Of a stretch of 64,000 nucleotides of DNA, positions 25,427 to 34,724 are shown piece after piece; positions within the stretch are counted from its first letter, which is position 1, and each line of letters begins with the position of its first letter. The stretch is from Clostridiaceae bacterium Marseille-Q4143 (lineage in GTDB: Bacteria > Bacillota > Clostridia > Lachnospirales > Lachnospiraceae), in assembly GCA_018228645.1 (NCBI GenBank), contig CP073693.1, positions 434,001 to 498,000 on the forward strand. The letters run 5' to 3'. The notes under the pieces were generated by a model. That model did no database searches. It was not told where the DNA came from and saw only the letters and a program-made list of their open reading frames with translations. The translations under genes and the position numbers were made by a program.

Positions 25427-26761
25427 TTACATAATACGCTTCATTGTATCGATCACTTTACCTACATACACCTTGCAGAGTTCCTGGGTCGTAGCCTCTA
25501 CCATAACACGCAGCAGCGGCTCCGTACCGCTTTCACGCACGAGAATCCGTCCGTCGCTTCCCAGTGCCTCGGTAACTTCTGCAATTGCTTTCTTTACTTC
25601 CGGATGCTCCAGAACTGCCTTCTTATCCGTCACGCGCAGGTTCTCCAACAGCTGCGGATAGATCTGCACCTCAGAAGTCAATGTACCAAGAGTAGTCTTC
25701 TTCTCCAGCAGTACTTCCATGATCTTTAAGGAAGTCAGAATACCGTCACCGGTGGTTGCGTGTTTGCTGAAGATGATATGACCGGACTGCTCACCGCCAA
25801 GACGGTAGCCATTCTCCATCATATTTTCAAATACATATTTGTCACCAACTTTGGTCTGCTGATAATGAAGACCGATTTTGTCGCATGCTTTGTAAAGACC
25901 GATGTTGGACATGACGGTGGTTACAATCATATCGTCTTTCAGCTGTCCGATCTCTTTTAAATATTTACCGCATACGTAAAGGATCAGGTCACCATCTACC
26001 ACGTTGCCGTGCTCGTCAACAGCCAGGCAGCGGTCTGCATCTCCGTCGTAAGCAAATCCGACATCCAGGCCTTTTTCCTTTACAAATGCCTGCAGGCTCT
26101 CGATATGAGTGGAGCCGCAGTCTTTATTGATGTTGGTTCCGTCCGGCTCATTGTGAATGACATAGGTCTTCGCACCCAGTGCATCGAAAACGCTCTTCGC
26201 AATAGCGGATGCACTTCCGTTGGAACAGTCAAGTCCGACTCTCATGGTCTTGAAAGATCTGGTCGGCAGGGAAATAAGATAACCGATATAACGATTTCTT
26301 CCTGCTGCGAAATCTACAGTTCTTCCAATGTTCTCTCTGGTAGCAAATGGAATCTCCTCGGTCTTGCCATCGATGTAATCCTCAATCTTCTGCTCAACCT
26401 CTGCTTCCAGTTTGTATCCACTGCCATTGATGATCTTAATTCCATTGTCATAGAACGGATTGTGGCTGGCGGAAATCATAATACCGCAGTCGAAGCCCTC
26501 GGTACGTACCACATAGGATACACTCGGCGTGGTGGTTACATGCAGAAGGTATACATCTGCACCTGATGCAGTCAGTCCTGCAACCAGGGAATACTCAAAC
26601 ATATAGCTGGATCTTCGGGTATCTTTTCCGATGACTACCTGGGCTTTGTGATCCTGCCCGTAATACCATCCCAGAAAGCGTCCTACTTTGTATGCATGCT
26701 CTACTGTCAGGTTCACGTTTGCCTCGCCGCGGAAGCCGTCGGTTCCAAAATATTTTCCCAT
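25427..26761 (-). CDS. glmM: Phosphoglucosamine mutase
   Basis: 444 residues from the ATG at 26761 with AGGAGA just upstream; an earlier in-frame start at 26791 adds ten residues without support. It interconverts glucosamine 6- and 1-phosphate for UDP-GlcNAc. Catalytic phosphoserine Ser99 in MISASHNPFYDNG, metal loop DGDADRC near 240, sugar-binding GGEQSGH and phosphate-binding RESGTEPLLRV. The FGTDGFRG N-terminus is typical. The nucleotidyltransferase follows downstream. Confidence 0.93.
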   Translation of the reverse strand: MGKYFGTDGFRGEANVNLTVEHAYKVGRFLGWYYGQDHKAQVVIGKDTRRSSYMFEYSLVAGLTASGADVYLLHVTTTPSVSYVVRTEGFDCGIMISASHNPFYDNGIKIINGSGYKLEAEVEQKIEDYIDGKTEEIPFATRENIGRTVDFAAGRNRYIGYLISLPTRSFKTMRVGLDCSNGSASAIAKSVFDALGAKTYVIHNEPDGTNINKDCGSTHIESLQAFVKEKGLDVGFAYDGDADRCLAVDEHGNVVDGDLILYVCGKYLKEIGQLKDDMIVTTVMSNIGLYKACDKIGLHYQQTKVGDKYVFENMMENGYRLGGEQSGHIIFSKHATTGDGILTSLKIMEVLLEKKTTLGTLTSEVQIYPQLLENLRVTDKKAVLEHPEVKKAIAEVTEALGSDGRILVRESGTEPLLRVMVEATTQELCKVYVGKVIDTMKRIM

Positions 26762-26860
26762 ATTTTTCTCCTTACTATCCCTTAACTTCATGAATATTTA
26801 TTTTTACACACGGATTCATTTTATTATATGCAATCAGGAAAGTTTTTTCAACTTAAAAAA

Positions 26861-26902
26861 GTATAAAATGCCCTGCACTGGAAATAACCGGTGCAGGGCA
26901 TT
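26861..26902 (-). terminator. Terminator of the prmC-prfA operon
   Basis: 12 bp stem AATGCCCTGCAC/GTGCAGGGCATT with a GG/CC extension, followed by TTTATACTTTTTT on the minus strand. Confidence 0.9.
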
Positions 26903-26905
26903 GAT

Positions 26906-27979
26906 TTAGTTTTCGTTCATCTTTGCGAGTTTCGCCGCCTGATCGGCTGCGATACAGGCATCAATAATCTCCTGGATATCACCATCCATGATCTTATCCA
27001 GCTTATACAGCGTCAGGTTGATACGATGGTCGGTCACGCGGCCCTGTGGGAAGTTGTAGGTACGGATCTTCTCGGAACGGTCTCCGGTACCGATCTGGCT
27101 TCTTCTGGCCTCTGCCTCTGCGTCGTGGGCTTTCTGACACTCAATGTCGTAAAGTTTTGCTCTTAAGAGGGCAAATGCTTTTGCCTTGTTCTGCAGCTGG
27201 GATTTCTCGGTCTGGCTGTATACCACGATTCCAGTCGGATAGTGGGTCAGACGTACTGCGGAGTCGGTGGTGTTGACACACTGTCCGCCGTTACCGGATG
27301 CACGCATTACGTCGATACGAATATCTTTGTCATCAATCTGTACATCCACATCCTCAGCCTCCGGCATCACTGCTACGGTGATAGTGGAAGTATGAATTCT
27401 TCCGCCGGATTCTGTCTCCGGCACACGCTGTACACGGTGGACGCCGGACTCATATTTCATCACGGAATAAGCACCCTGACCGGTAATCATAAAGGTCACG
27501 CTCTTCATGCCGCCGATACCGATCTCATCAGACTCCATCACTTCAACTTTCCATCTTCTGGACTCTGCATAATGCACATACATACGGAAAATCTCGGCTG
27601 CGAAAAGGGCTGCCTCATCTCCACCCGCACCTGCACGGATCTCCACGATAACGTTCTTGTCATCATTCGGGTCTTTCGGAAGAAGGAGAATCTTCAGTTC
27701 TTTCTCCAGCTCCACGATTCTTTTCTTTGCCTCGGAAAGCTCTTCCTTCAGCATCTCACGCATCTCCTCGTCGGACTCGCTCTCCAGCATGGAAACGCTC
27801 TCTTCCTCTGTCTCCTGACATTTCTTATACTCTGTATAGGCCGTTACCAGCGGCTGCAGATCAGACTGTTCCTTCATAAGCTTCCGGAACCGGTTCTGAT
27901 CATTTACCACAGACGGCTCTGTCAGTTCATTGGTAATCTCTTCATACCGTCTTACCAGGTCTTCCAGTTTATCAAACAT
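26906..27979 (-). CDS. prfA: Peptide chain release factor 1
   Basis: 357 residues. The GGQ motif that triggers peptidyl-tRNA hydrolysis lies in [21 protein letters not shown]. The codon-recognition segment reads [20 protein letters not shown], with PET matching the RF1 PxT anticodon motif, so it reads UAA and UAG. The N-terminal coiled region spans 1-100. It is preceded by the gene for its own methyltransferase PrmC, a very common pairing. Confidence 0.95.
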   Translation of the reverse strand: MFDKLEDLVRRYEEITNELTEPSVVNDQNRFRKLMKEQSDLQPLVTAYTEYKKCQETEEESVSMLESESDEEMREMLKEELSEAKKRIVELEKELKILLLPKDPNDDKNVIVEIRAGAGGDEAALFAAEIFRMYVHYAESRRWKVEVMESDEIGIGGMKSVTFMITGQGAYSVMKYESGVHRVQRVPETESGGRIHTSTITVAVMPEAEDVDVQIDDKDIRIDVMRASGNGGQCVNTTDSAVRLTHYPTGIVVYSQTEKSQLQNKAKAFALLRAKLYDIECQKAHDAEAEARRSQIGTGDRSEKIRTYNFPQGRVTDHRINLTLYKLDKIMDGDIQEIIDACIAADQAAKLAKMNEN

Positions 27980-27997
27980 GTCTTTCCTCCATTACTT

Positions 27998-28852
27998 TTA
28001 CGCCTTAAGTGTTCCATATACAACCCGGTCAAGGCCAGCCAGGTCCTTTATTACATGAATATCTTTAAAATCTTTCTCCATCAGCCTGCTGACAGATACA
28101 CCCTGATCATATCCGATCTCAAAGAAAAGCATTCCCTTCGGAGCCAGATATGCCGGACTTTTTTCTATAATAATACGGTAAAAGTCAAGGCCATCCGTGC
28201 CGCCATCCAGCGCCATCACAGGTTCATGATCTTTTACCTCCTCCGAAAGTGTCGTGATAACTTCCGAGGCAATATATGGTGGATTGGATACGATCATATC
28301 GTATGTGCCATTTACCTGTTCAAACAGGTCGCTCTGCAAAAGTGCTGTTGTCTGCTCCATCCCCAGGGTTCTACGGTTTTCCTGCGCAATTTTCAGTGCT
28401 TTTTCTGACAGATCCACGCCGGTTCCGGTGACTTCTTTGCAGCCATTTAGTTCTGCTGCCAGTTTGACAATACTCAGCAGAATACACCCGGATCCGGTAC
28501 ACATGTCAAGAAGCTTCATTCCGGAATGAACATATTTCAGTGCTTCTTCTACCAGTATTTCCGTATCCTGCCGGGGTACCAGCACATCTTCTGACACCTG
28601 AAAATCCAGTCCCATGAACTCCTGGTGCCCTGTCAGATGCTGCAGCGGAATGTGCTTTGCTCTTCTGGCAATCTGCTTTTTATAAAGCATCTCCTCTTCC
28701 GGAGAAACTTCCTTTGATGGCTCCATAAGGTATCTGGTTCTGCTTACATGCAGCATCTCTTCCATTAGATACCAGGCATCCATTTTCCAGTCTTCAATTC
28801 CTGCTGACTGAAGCGCATGTTCCCCTTCTGTCAGTAAATCCCGAAGCGTCAA
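27998..28852 (-). CDS. prmC: Release factor glutamine methyltransferase
   Basis: 284 residues. It methylates the glutamine of the GGQ motif in release factors using S-adenosylmethionine. Motifs: LDMCTGSGCILLS (SAM binding, about 118-130) and the substrate-binding VSNPPYIASE near 190; the N-terminal helical domain (1-75) contacts the release factor. Its start overlaps the stop of the DUF1385 gene by four bases and prfA follows after 18 bases. Confidence 0.94.
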   Translation of the reverse strand: MTLRDLLTEGEHALQSAGIEDWKMDAWYLMEEMLHVSRTRYLMEPSKEVSPEEEMLYKKQIARRAKHIPLQHLTGHQEFMGLDFQVSEDVLVPRQDTEILVEEALKYVHSGMKLLDMCTGSGCILLSIVKLAAELNGCKEVTGTGVDLSEKALKIAQENRRTLGMEQTTALLQSDLFEQVNGTYDMIVSNPPYIASEVITTLSEEVKDHEPVMALDGGTDGLDFYRIIIEKSPAYLAPKGMLFFEIGYDQGVSVSRLMEKDFKDIHVIKDLAGLDRVVYGTLKA

Positions 28853-29883
28853 TCTTCCATCTCCCCGGCACCGCCAAACAATGTACTGTCCAGACTTGGA
28901 ACTTCCACATTTTCGGTGTCAGAATCGAGATCCGGAATTTCCACATCCTGTTCTTCCTCAGCCGGATATCCAAGAAACGCTTTCCAGTCAAACACTGCCT
29001 CTACTGCGGCAATGGCTACTTCGATCATATCGTCATCCGGCTCTCTGGTCGTCAGCTTTTGCATGGCTTTTCCCGGAAGGCTTAACACTTTCATGAGCGG
29101 ATTGTCCGTTCTGCCTGCCAGCCGGATAAATTCATAGGAAACCCCGGCAATCACCGGAACCAGCAGAATACGGAATACTACACGCAGTATCGGAGAATCT
29201 ACTCTGATAAAAATGAAGAAAACAATACTGATCACCATGACGATGAACAGAAAACTGGTACCGCAGCGCGCATGATAACGGGAACTTTTCCGTACATTTT
29301 TTACATTCAGCTCCCGGCCACGTTCAATACAGTTGATACACTTATGTTCTGCCCCGTGATACATGTAGGTTCTCTTAATATCCTTCATACAGGAAATCAA
29401 CACTACATACAGGGTAAACAGTCCCAGCCGGATCACACCCTCCAGCACTGCCAGAAGAGTATTAGACACAATAAAATTCCGGAAGATGCCAGAAATGTAA
29501 TAAGGCAGCACCATAAAAATGGCCACCGCCATAATCACAGAAAATGCCACGGTACAGCCCATAACTACTTTCTCCGCTTTTTCACCGAAAAGTTTCACAA
29601 GAAGCTTCTCGAACTTTCCCGGTTCCTGCTCTTCTTCATCATCATAGAAGCTTGCGGAATAGCTTAAGCTTTCCATTCCCAGAATCAGGGAATCTATAAA
29701 ATTTACCACTCCACGGATCAATGGAAGCTTTGCCCATTTACTGTCACCGGCAATACTCCGGTACACTTCTGTGCGTACTTCGATCTGTCCGTCCGGTTTT
29801 CTTACGGCCACGGAATATTTTTCCTTATTTTTCATCATGATGCCTTCCAGCACCGCCTGGCCGCCAATTCCTGATGGTCTCAA
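28849..29883 (-). CDS. DUF1385 (YqhQ-like) membrane protein
   Basis: 344 residues. The N-terminus IGGQAVLEGIMMKNKEKYSVAVR and the middle YHGAEHKCINCIERG with RCGTSFLF are DUF1385 hallmarks. About four to five membrane helices span 95-235. The C-terminal 50 residues are acidic (DVEIPDLDSDTENVEV). The family has no settled function; conserved His and Cys residues suggest metal binding. It often sits beside rpmE and prfA in Clostridia, as here. Confidence 0.88.
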   Translation of the reverse strand: MRPSGIGGQAVLEGIMMKNKEKYSVAVRKPDGQIEVRTEVYRSIAGDSKWAKLPLIRGVVNFIDSLILGMESLSYSASFYDDEEEQEPGKFEKLLVKLFGEKAEKVVMGCTVAFSVIMAVAIFMVLPYYISGIFRNFIVSNTLLAVLEGVIRLGLFTLYVVLISCMKDIKRTYMYHGAEHKCINCIERGRELNVKNVRKSSRYHARCGTSFLFIVMVISIVFFIFIRVDSPILRVVFRILLVPVIAGVSYEFIRLAGRTDNPLMKVLSLPGKAMQKLTTREPDDDMIEVAIAAVEAVFDWKAFLGYPAEEEQDVEIPDLDSDTENVEVPSLDSTLFGGAGEMED

Positions 29884-29911
29884 ATTTTCACGTCCTCTTA
29901 TATTGCTGTAT

Positions 29912-29946
29912 TTAAAAATAGGTTGAGATTAATCATAACCTCAACC
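29912..29946 (-). terminator. Terminator of rpmE
   Basis: GGTTGAG/CTCAACC stem (29921-29946) followed by TATTTTTAAAT on the minus strand. Confidence 0.7.
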
Positions 29947-29961
29947 CTACTTTCCGCAATC

Positions 29962-30162
29962 TTATTTAATACCGTATTTGCGATTGAACTTATCGATACG
30001 TCCGCGAGCTGCTGCTGCTTTCTGCTGTCCGGTGTAGAACGGATGGCATTTGGAGCAAATCTCAACGTGGATATCGGATTTGGTAGAACCTGTTACGAAA
30101 GTGTTTCCGCAGTTGCAGGTTACAGTTGCCTGATGGTAATTCGGATGGATTCCTTCTCTCAT
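29962..30162 (-). CDS. rpmE: Ribosomal protein L31, zinc-binding type
   Basis: 66 residues. Zinc ligands CNCGNTF and [10 protein letters not shown] mark the C+ form (RpmEA) rather than the zinc-free paralogue. Typical ends: MREGIHPNY and [20 protein letters not shown] precedes the ATG. A promoter and a ~130-base structured leader lie upstream, suggesting autogenous control by L31. Confidence 0.95.
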   Translation of the reverse strand: MREGIHPNYHQATVTCNCGNTFVTGSTKSDIHVEICSKCHPFYTGQQKAAAARGRIDKFNRKYGIK

Positions 30163-30167
30163 TATTT

Positions 30168-30296
30168 TTCACCTCTTCTTATTATTCGTGAACTTCCAGC
30201 TCTCGCTGATTCCCGGTCAATGCCGCTCCGATGTTTCCACGACAAGATTCCCCGGGCTATCCCTGCAAGTCCCTACAGGTATATCCTTACATTAGC
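30168..30296 (-). ncRNA. Structured rpmE 5' leader, L31 autoregulation candidate
   Basis: The region between the rpmE promoter and ribosome site has several short helices on the minus strand: TCGTG/CACGA closing a domain with CAGC-GAGA-GCTG. Firmicute rpmE genes are known to carry L31-binding leaders. The class match is by position and general look, not by alignment. Confidence 0.45.
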
Positions 30297-30302
30297 CTTT
30301 AA

Positions 30303-30331
30303 ACTATACCATAGTTTTTCGCGGTATGCAA
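30303..30331 (-). promoter_or_regulatory. Promoter of rpmE
   Basis: TTGCAT (30326-30331), 17-base spacer, TATAGT (30303-30308) on the minus strand. Confidence 0.65.
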
Positions 30332-30347
30332 GAGATTTATCGTTGCT

Positions 30348-31214
30348 CTAATCATAATTTTTATACAAAATTGCCAGATAAACCAAATATGCTGCAAATC
30401 CTGCCAGGCCAAGAAGAGATACTGCTGCATTTAGCAGATCATCTTTGAACAATGGCAATATACGAGGCAGAAAAACAAGCAGGAATATCAGTACCGGAAT
30501 CATCAGTTTGGAAATCATCCTCAGTATCTGATATCGTTTCTCCGGGATGTTTTCCGGCTTATATAACTCCGGATGAAGCAGTTCTCCGTGGATTACCATT
30601 CCCATTCTGCCGCATACACGGTATGCCCGATACTCTCTTCCGTCAATAGTAAATTCCGGATACATGCCTTCTTTTGTAATTACCAGATTCAAATGATGCT
30701 GTTCCGCATACAGAAAGAGCTGTTCCGTCATCTGCCGGGGTGTTGTACAAAAATCCTCCGGAGAAAAACTGAACTCACGAAGACTTTCACTTTGCAATAC
30801 TTTTTTATAATCCTGAAGAATATCTGCAAAATAATGTCCATTTTTCTCCTCGGTTTTTATTTTGCTTAAATACCCGTCCACGTCCAGCTGCGTAAGCTCC
30901 TTCTCTTCGATCTGTCCGCAGAAAGAAATTGCCGCCTGCAGCTTCTGCTGTCTTTCCACAAGCATCTCTTTCTGCATCTGAAGTGCATCTTGCAATTCTA
31001 TGGTTCCCTCAAGGAGCTGCCGGATTTCCTCCAGCGGCATATCAAGCTTCCGAAAGAGAAGGATCAGCTTCAGTCTTCTGATATCTTCCTCACTGTAATT
31101 CCGGTACTTATTTTCCTGCTCCCTTGATGGCTGCAGTAAACCTATCTTTTCATAATACCGTATATTCTGCTTTGTAATCCCTGTCTGCATCTCAGCTTCC
31201 TTAATCGTTGCCAT
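30348..31214 (-). CDS. MerR-family regulator with C-terminal membrane segments
   Basis: 288 residues from the ATG at 31214, five bases after GGAGG; the ATG at 31226 overlaps that site. The N-terminal MerR helix-turn-helix reads IKEAEMQTGITKQNIRYYEKIGLLQPSRE, followed by a dimer helix (70-110). The C-terminal ~55 residues hold two hydrophobic helices (ILIPVLIFLLVFLP region and LLGLAGFAAYLVYLAIL). No cysteine metal site of the classic kind is seen. It would be a membrane-tethered DNA-binding protein sensing an envelope or membrane signal, which is inference. Confidence 0.8.
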   Translation of the reverse strand: MATIKEAEMQTGITKQNIRYYEKIGLLQPSREQENKYRNYSEEDIRRLKLILLFRKLDMPLEEIRQLLEGTIELQDALQMQKEMLVERQQKLQAAISFCGQIEEKELTQLDVDGYLSKIKTEEKNGHYFADILQDYKKVLQSESLREFSFSPEDFCTTPRQMTEQLFLYAEQHHLNLVITKEGMYPEFTIDGREYRAYRVCGRMGMVIHGELLHPELYKPENIPEKRYQILRMISKLMIPVLIFLLVFLPRILPLFKDDLLNAAVSLLGLAGFAAYLVYLAILYKNYD

Positions 31215-31266
31215 AATAACCTCCATCTATTTTTCTTTGATACTAAGGGATATAGTAACTATAAGG

Positions 31267-31917
31267 TCAAGTATTTTTTGCTGTCTGCAGCCGTTTATTG
31301 AATTCCTCATAGAAATTTCCGTCTGGGGCATAGGGTGTCAGGTAAAATTTCTGCAGCACACCCATGCTGATCTGCTTCATCTGATCCGGTGCTTTCTTCA
31401 CCTGGTTTTCCAGATCTTTCAAGTAATAGTGCCAGTCCCTGACAAAGACTTCGTACTGCTTCAGATCCGGCGTATCCAGCCATTTCTTTACTTTTACTTT
31501 TGATTTGTCCGGCTTGGGACATTCATGAACCTGAAGAAAGTATTTAAAAGAACCATCTTCGTAGATTCTTCCCAGCGGAAATAATCTGCAGATGCCCGGG
31601 CGGAATCCGTGAATCGAGCAGCGCCCATCCTTATTTAAAAAGGAACAGGCTTCCTTCTCCCCTGCCATCTTAAGATTTGGCAGAATCAGGCAGTCCACAA
31701 TATTTAATTCGATCTTATCCACCATGAGTCCGTTAAAATCGGTCCCTAATCCACAACATAAACGGTGGATATCCAGAGGGTCCAGCACAATGGATTCTCC
31801 CATTCCGCGACAGCAGGCAGAACAGCCCTCACAGCCGCCACAGTCTGCCTTTACCATGTCGTTGGAGGTATATAATTTTCCGTCTGACACTTCCTTCATG
31901 TCAATATTTCGTTCCAT
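31267..31917 (-). CDS. YkgJ-family cysteine-cluster protein
   Basis: 216 residues. N-terminal cysteine cluster DCGGCEGCSACCRGMGESIVLDPLD (about 25-50) followed by CSFLNKDGRCSIHGFRPGICRLFPLG, the pattern of the Fe-S/Zn-binding CxxCxxCC family. The C-terminal 90 residues are helical and lysine-rich. The biochemical role of the family is not established. It follows the Tet(M)-NYN gene by two bases, so the two are co-transcribed. Confidence 0.85.
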   Translation of the reverse strand: MERNIDMKEVSDGKLYTSNDMVKADCGGCEGCSACCRGMGESIVLDPLDIHRLCCGLGTDFNGLMVDKIELNIVDCLILPNLKMAGEKEACSFLNKDGRCSIHGFRPGICRLFPLGRIYEDGSFKYFLQVHECPKPDKSKVKVKKWLDTPDLKQYEVFVRDWHYYLKDLENQVKKAPDQMKQISMGVLQKFYLTPYAPDGNFYEEFNKRLQTAKNT

Positions 31918-31919
31918 AG

Positions 31920-34652
31920 TTATTCCTCTTGCTTCTTCTGATGGCTTCCAAACTCTGTATTTCCCATCCGTACATCCTGCAGATGTTTCTGCAGATCTTC
32001 CGGCAAGTAATCAAAGAGATAGTTTTTGCTGCCCGGGAATTGTTCTACATAGTCCCGGCGGATTTCCTGATTGATCCGGTTGATCTCTTCTTTCAGCTCC
32101 CGCGCTGACATCATGGCACAGCCCTGTCCACGGATAATGATCTGTTCCAGACCGTCGGAGGTTGCCACCGTCACCTGATATTTCCGTCCAATCTGGTGAG
32201 CTGTTCTTTCTATATAACTGTCTGCCGTCTCTGCTTCTTTGGTGTAGACAACGTGGATATTGTGATAAGGAACGATCTCCTCCTCATGCCCTTCTACCCG
32301 GTAGGCATCAAAGACAAGGATAAGATTGCACTTTCGAAAGCCCTGATAATTGCACATAATATCCTGCAGCTTTTCTCTGGCTCCCGCAATGCTTACTTTT
32401 GCCAAATCACTCAATTCTTCCCAGGCAAAGATGACATTATAACCATCCACCAGAAAATATTCCGGCAATTTCTCTTTGGGTTTGTACGGTTTTGCTTTCT
32501 CCGGCTTTTCCGCTCCATAGGTTCTGGAAGCAGGGCGGTCGTTATAACGGCGGAGTTTTTCTTCTCCAAAAGTCCGCTGCATAATAGCCTGCAGTTCTTC
32601 TTCCTCCTCCGCACTTCCAAGCGTCACCGCCGGCCGCCGTCTCTCCTCCGGCTGGTTCAGATCTTCCAGCGGATTTTTCCGGATCGTCGATGCTCTCAGA
32701 CTGCCGTTTTTCTGCAGTACACTTTCCAGATGCATATGCTGCGGCACTTCATACCAGGGCACAATGGTACCTGCTCCATGATAACAGAAGACGGATGAAG
32801 AAGGATTTCTGAAATCTGTCTCGGGATCATACCAGGTCTCTTCCAGTACTTCCTCCGGGTTATGGCAGCGTCCATAGCCACGGAAAATGCAGGTCAATCT
32901 GCCTCTTCCTTTTGTATAAGAATTAATCTCTTTCTGATAATTCTTAATACAGGCTACTGCCACACCTCCAGTGAGCACAGACATATCACCTTCCTGCTCC
33001 GGAAGTCCCATCTCCGCACCCATACGTTCCAGATCCATCATGGCATGTCCCAGTGTCTCAGAGGGCACTTCCAGACGAAAATCATACCAGGGTTCCAACA
33101 ATACACTTTCTGCCTGCATCAGTCCCTGCCGGACAGCCCGGTAGGTTGCCTGCCGGAAGTCGCCGCCCTCTGTATGTTTCTGGTGGGCACGGCCTGCCAC
33201 CAGAGTAATCCGCATATCTGTAATATCCGAGCCTGTAAGCACGCCTTTATGCTGCCGTTCTTCCAGATGCGTTAATACCAGCCGCTGCCAGTTGCGGTCC
33301 AGCAGATCTTCGCTGCAGTCCGCCGCAAACTGAAGTCCGCTTCCCTGCTCACCCGGTTCCATGAGAAGATGTACTTCCGCATAGTGGCGCAGCGGTTCGA
33401 AGTGTCCCACCCCTTCTACCGTATTGGCAATGGTTTCCTTATATACAATATTTCCTTCATCAAAATCCACGGACACTCCAAAGCGGTCCAGAATCAATTT
33501 TTTCAGAATCTCGATCTGCACCTCACCCATGAGCTGCACTTCGATCTCCCGCAGTTTCTCATTCCATCGAATGTGAAGTTCCGGTTCCTCGTCTTCCAGA
33601 AGACGCAGTTTCCCAAGTAGCTGCACCGGATCACAGTCTCTTGGCAGCGTCAGTTTATAATTCAGTACCGGCTCCAGCACCGGGAGGTTGGTGTGATGTT
33701 CGATTCCAAGCCCTTCTCCGGCCCGCGTCTTCGTAAGTCCTGTTACCGCGCAGACCATCCCCGCTTCTGCCTCATTCACCGTCTCATATTTAGTTCCGGA
33801 ATAGACACGGATCTGATTTACTTTTTCCTGCCACTCTTCTTCCTCCGCCGTTCCACTCAAGGTATCTTTTACTTTGAGCATTCCTCCGGTCACCCGAAGC
33901 CAAGTCAGTCTTCCTCCCTGCTCATCTCGGCTGATCTTAAAAATACGCGCGCCGAATTCCTGCTCAGGCTCTTCTACATAAGAATACTTCTCCAGACCTC
34001 TCAGAAATTCATCCACCCGGTCGAGCTTCAGCGCTGATCCAAAATAGCACGGGAATACATGGCGGTCACGAATCAGTTCCCGGATCGTCTGCTCAGGAAC
34101 CGTTCCCTGCTCAAGGTAGTGTTCCAGTGCCTGTTCCTCGCAGACCGCCACATTTTCCAGAAATTCTCCGGATGTCTGATCGCAGTCAAAGTCCACGCAC
34201 CGATCATCCAGTTCCTTTTTCAGATGCTCCATAAGCAGTTCTTTATCGGTTCCATTCTGATCCATCTTATTCACAAACAGGAACACCGGAACGCCATAGC
34301 GTTTGAGCAGCCGCCAGAGTGTTCTCGTATGTCCCTGTACTCCATCTGCTCCGCTGATGACCAGCACGGCATAGTCCAGCACCTGCAGTGTCCGCTCCAT
34401 CTCTGCGGAAAAATCCGCATGGCCCGGTGTGTCCAGCAATGTTACTTTCCAGTCTCCAAGGGTGAATTCTGCCTGTTTTGAAAATATGGTAATTCCTCTC
34501 GCCCGCTCCAGCTCGTGGGTGTCCAGAAATGCGTCTTTATTATCTACTCTTCCCAGCTTCCGGATGGTGCCGCTTTCATACAGCATCGCTTCCGATAATG
34601 TTGTCTTTCCCGCATCCACATGTGCCAGAACTGCTATACAAAGATGTTTCAA
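31920..34652 (-). CDS. Tet(M)-like translational GTPase fused to a NYN (Rae1/YacP-like) nuclease domain
   Basis: 910 residues from a TTG nine bases after GAGGGGG. Residues 1-650 resemble ribosomal-protection GTPases: AHVDAGKTT (10-18), RARGITI switch, DTPGHADF and NKMD, then EF-G-like domains II-V. A linker of ~80 charged residues leads to a NYN domain (728-870) with LVDGYNVIF, LVFDAYRVEG, ETADSYIE and TSDGLEQ, giving the acidic residues of YacP/Rae1, a ribosome A-site mRNA endonuclease in Bacillus. The fusion suggests a factor that binds stalled ribosomes and cuts the mRNA. Tetracycline resistance is not implied. Confidence 0.85.
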   Translation of the reverse strand: MKHLCIAVLAHVDAGKTTLSEAMLYESGTIRKLGRVDNKDAFLDTHELERARGITIFSKQAEFTLGDWKVTLLDTPGHADFSAEMERTLQVLDYAVLVISGADGVQGHTRTLWRLLKRYGVPVFLFVNKMDQNGTDKELLMEHLKKELDDRCVDFDCDQTSGEFLENVAVCEEQALEHYLEQGTVPEQTIRELIRDRHVFPCYFGSALKLDRVDEFLRGLEKYSYVEEPEQEFGARIFKISRDEQGGRLTWLRVTGGMLKVKDTLSGTAEEEEWQEKVNQIRVYSGTKYETVNEAEAGMVCAVTGLTKTRAGEGLGIEHHTNLPVLEPVLNYKLTLPRDCDPVQLLGKLRLLEDEEPELHIRWNEKLREIEVQLMGEVQIEILKKLILDRFGVSVDFDEGNIVYKETIANTVEGVGHFEPLRHYAEVHLLMEPGEQGSGLQFAADCSEDLLDRNWQRLVLTHLEERQHKGVLTGSDITDMRITLVAGRAHQKHTEGGDFRQATYRAVRQGLMQAESVLLEPWYDFRLEVPSETLGHAMMDLERMGAEMGLPEQEGDMSVLTGGVAVACIKNYQKEINSYTKGRGRLTCIFRGYGRCHNPEEVLEETWYDPETDFRNPSSSVFCYHGAGTIVPWYEVPQHMHLESVLQKNGSLRASTIRKNPLEDLNQPEERRRPAVTLGSAEEEEELQAIMQRTFGEEKLRRYNDRPASRTYGAEKPEKAKPYKPKEKLPEYFLVDGYNVIFAWEELSDLAKVSIAGAREKLQDIMCNYQGFRKCNLILVFDAYRVEGHEEEIVPYHNIHVVYTKEAETADSYIERTAHQIGRKYQVTVATSDGLEQIIIRGQGCAMMSARELKEEINRINQEIRRDYVEQFPGSKNYLFDYLPEDLQKHLQDVRMGNTEFGSHQKKQEE

Positions 34653-34654
34653 TG

Positions 34655-34712
34655 CAAAATGCCCCCTCGTGTCATAATTTAATTATTATAACACGAAAGA
34701 GGGCATTTCGTC
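34655..34712 (-). terminator. Long dyad: terminator of the HD gene overlapping the promoter of the Tet(M)-NYN gene
   Basis: AAATGCCC-TC-(T/C)GTGT arm pairs with GACACGA-GG-GGGCATTT on the minus strand, ending at TTTTGC. The loop region contains TATAAT with TCGACG 18 bases upstream, a candidate promoter for the GTPase-NYN gene; the 3' arm holds its GAGGGGG ribosome site. Confidence 0.5.
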
Positions 34713-34724
34713 GAGGAGAGGGTA

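Noticed and set aside
31920..34652. Tetracycline resistance gene
   Set aside because: The GTPase part resembles Tet(M), but the long NYN fusion and chromosomal housekeeping context argue for a ribosome-rescue role; resistance is not supported.
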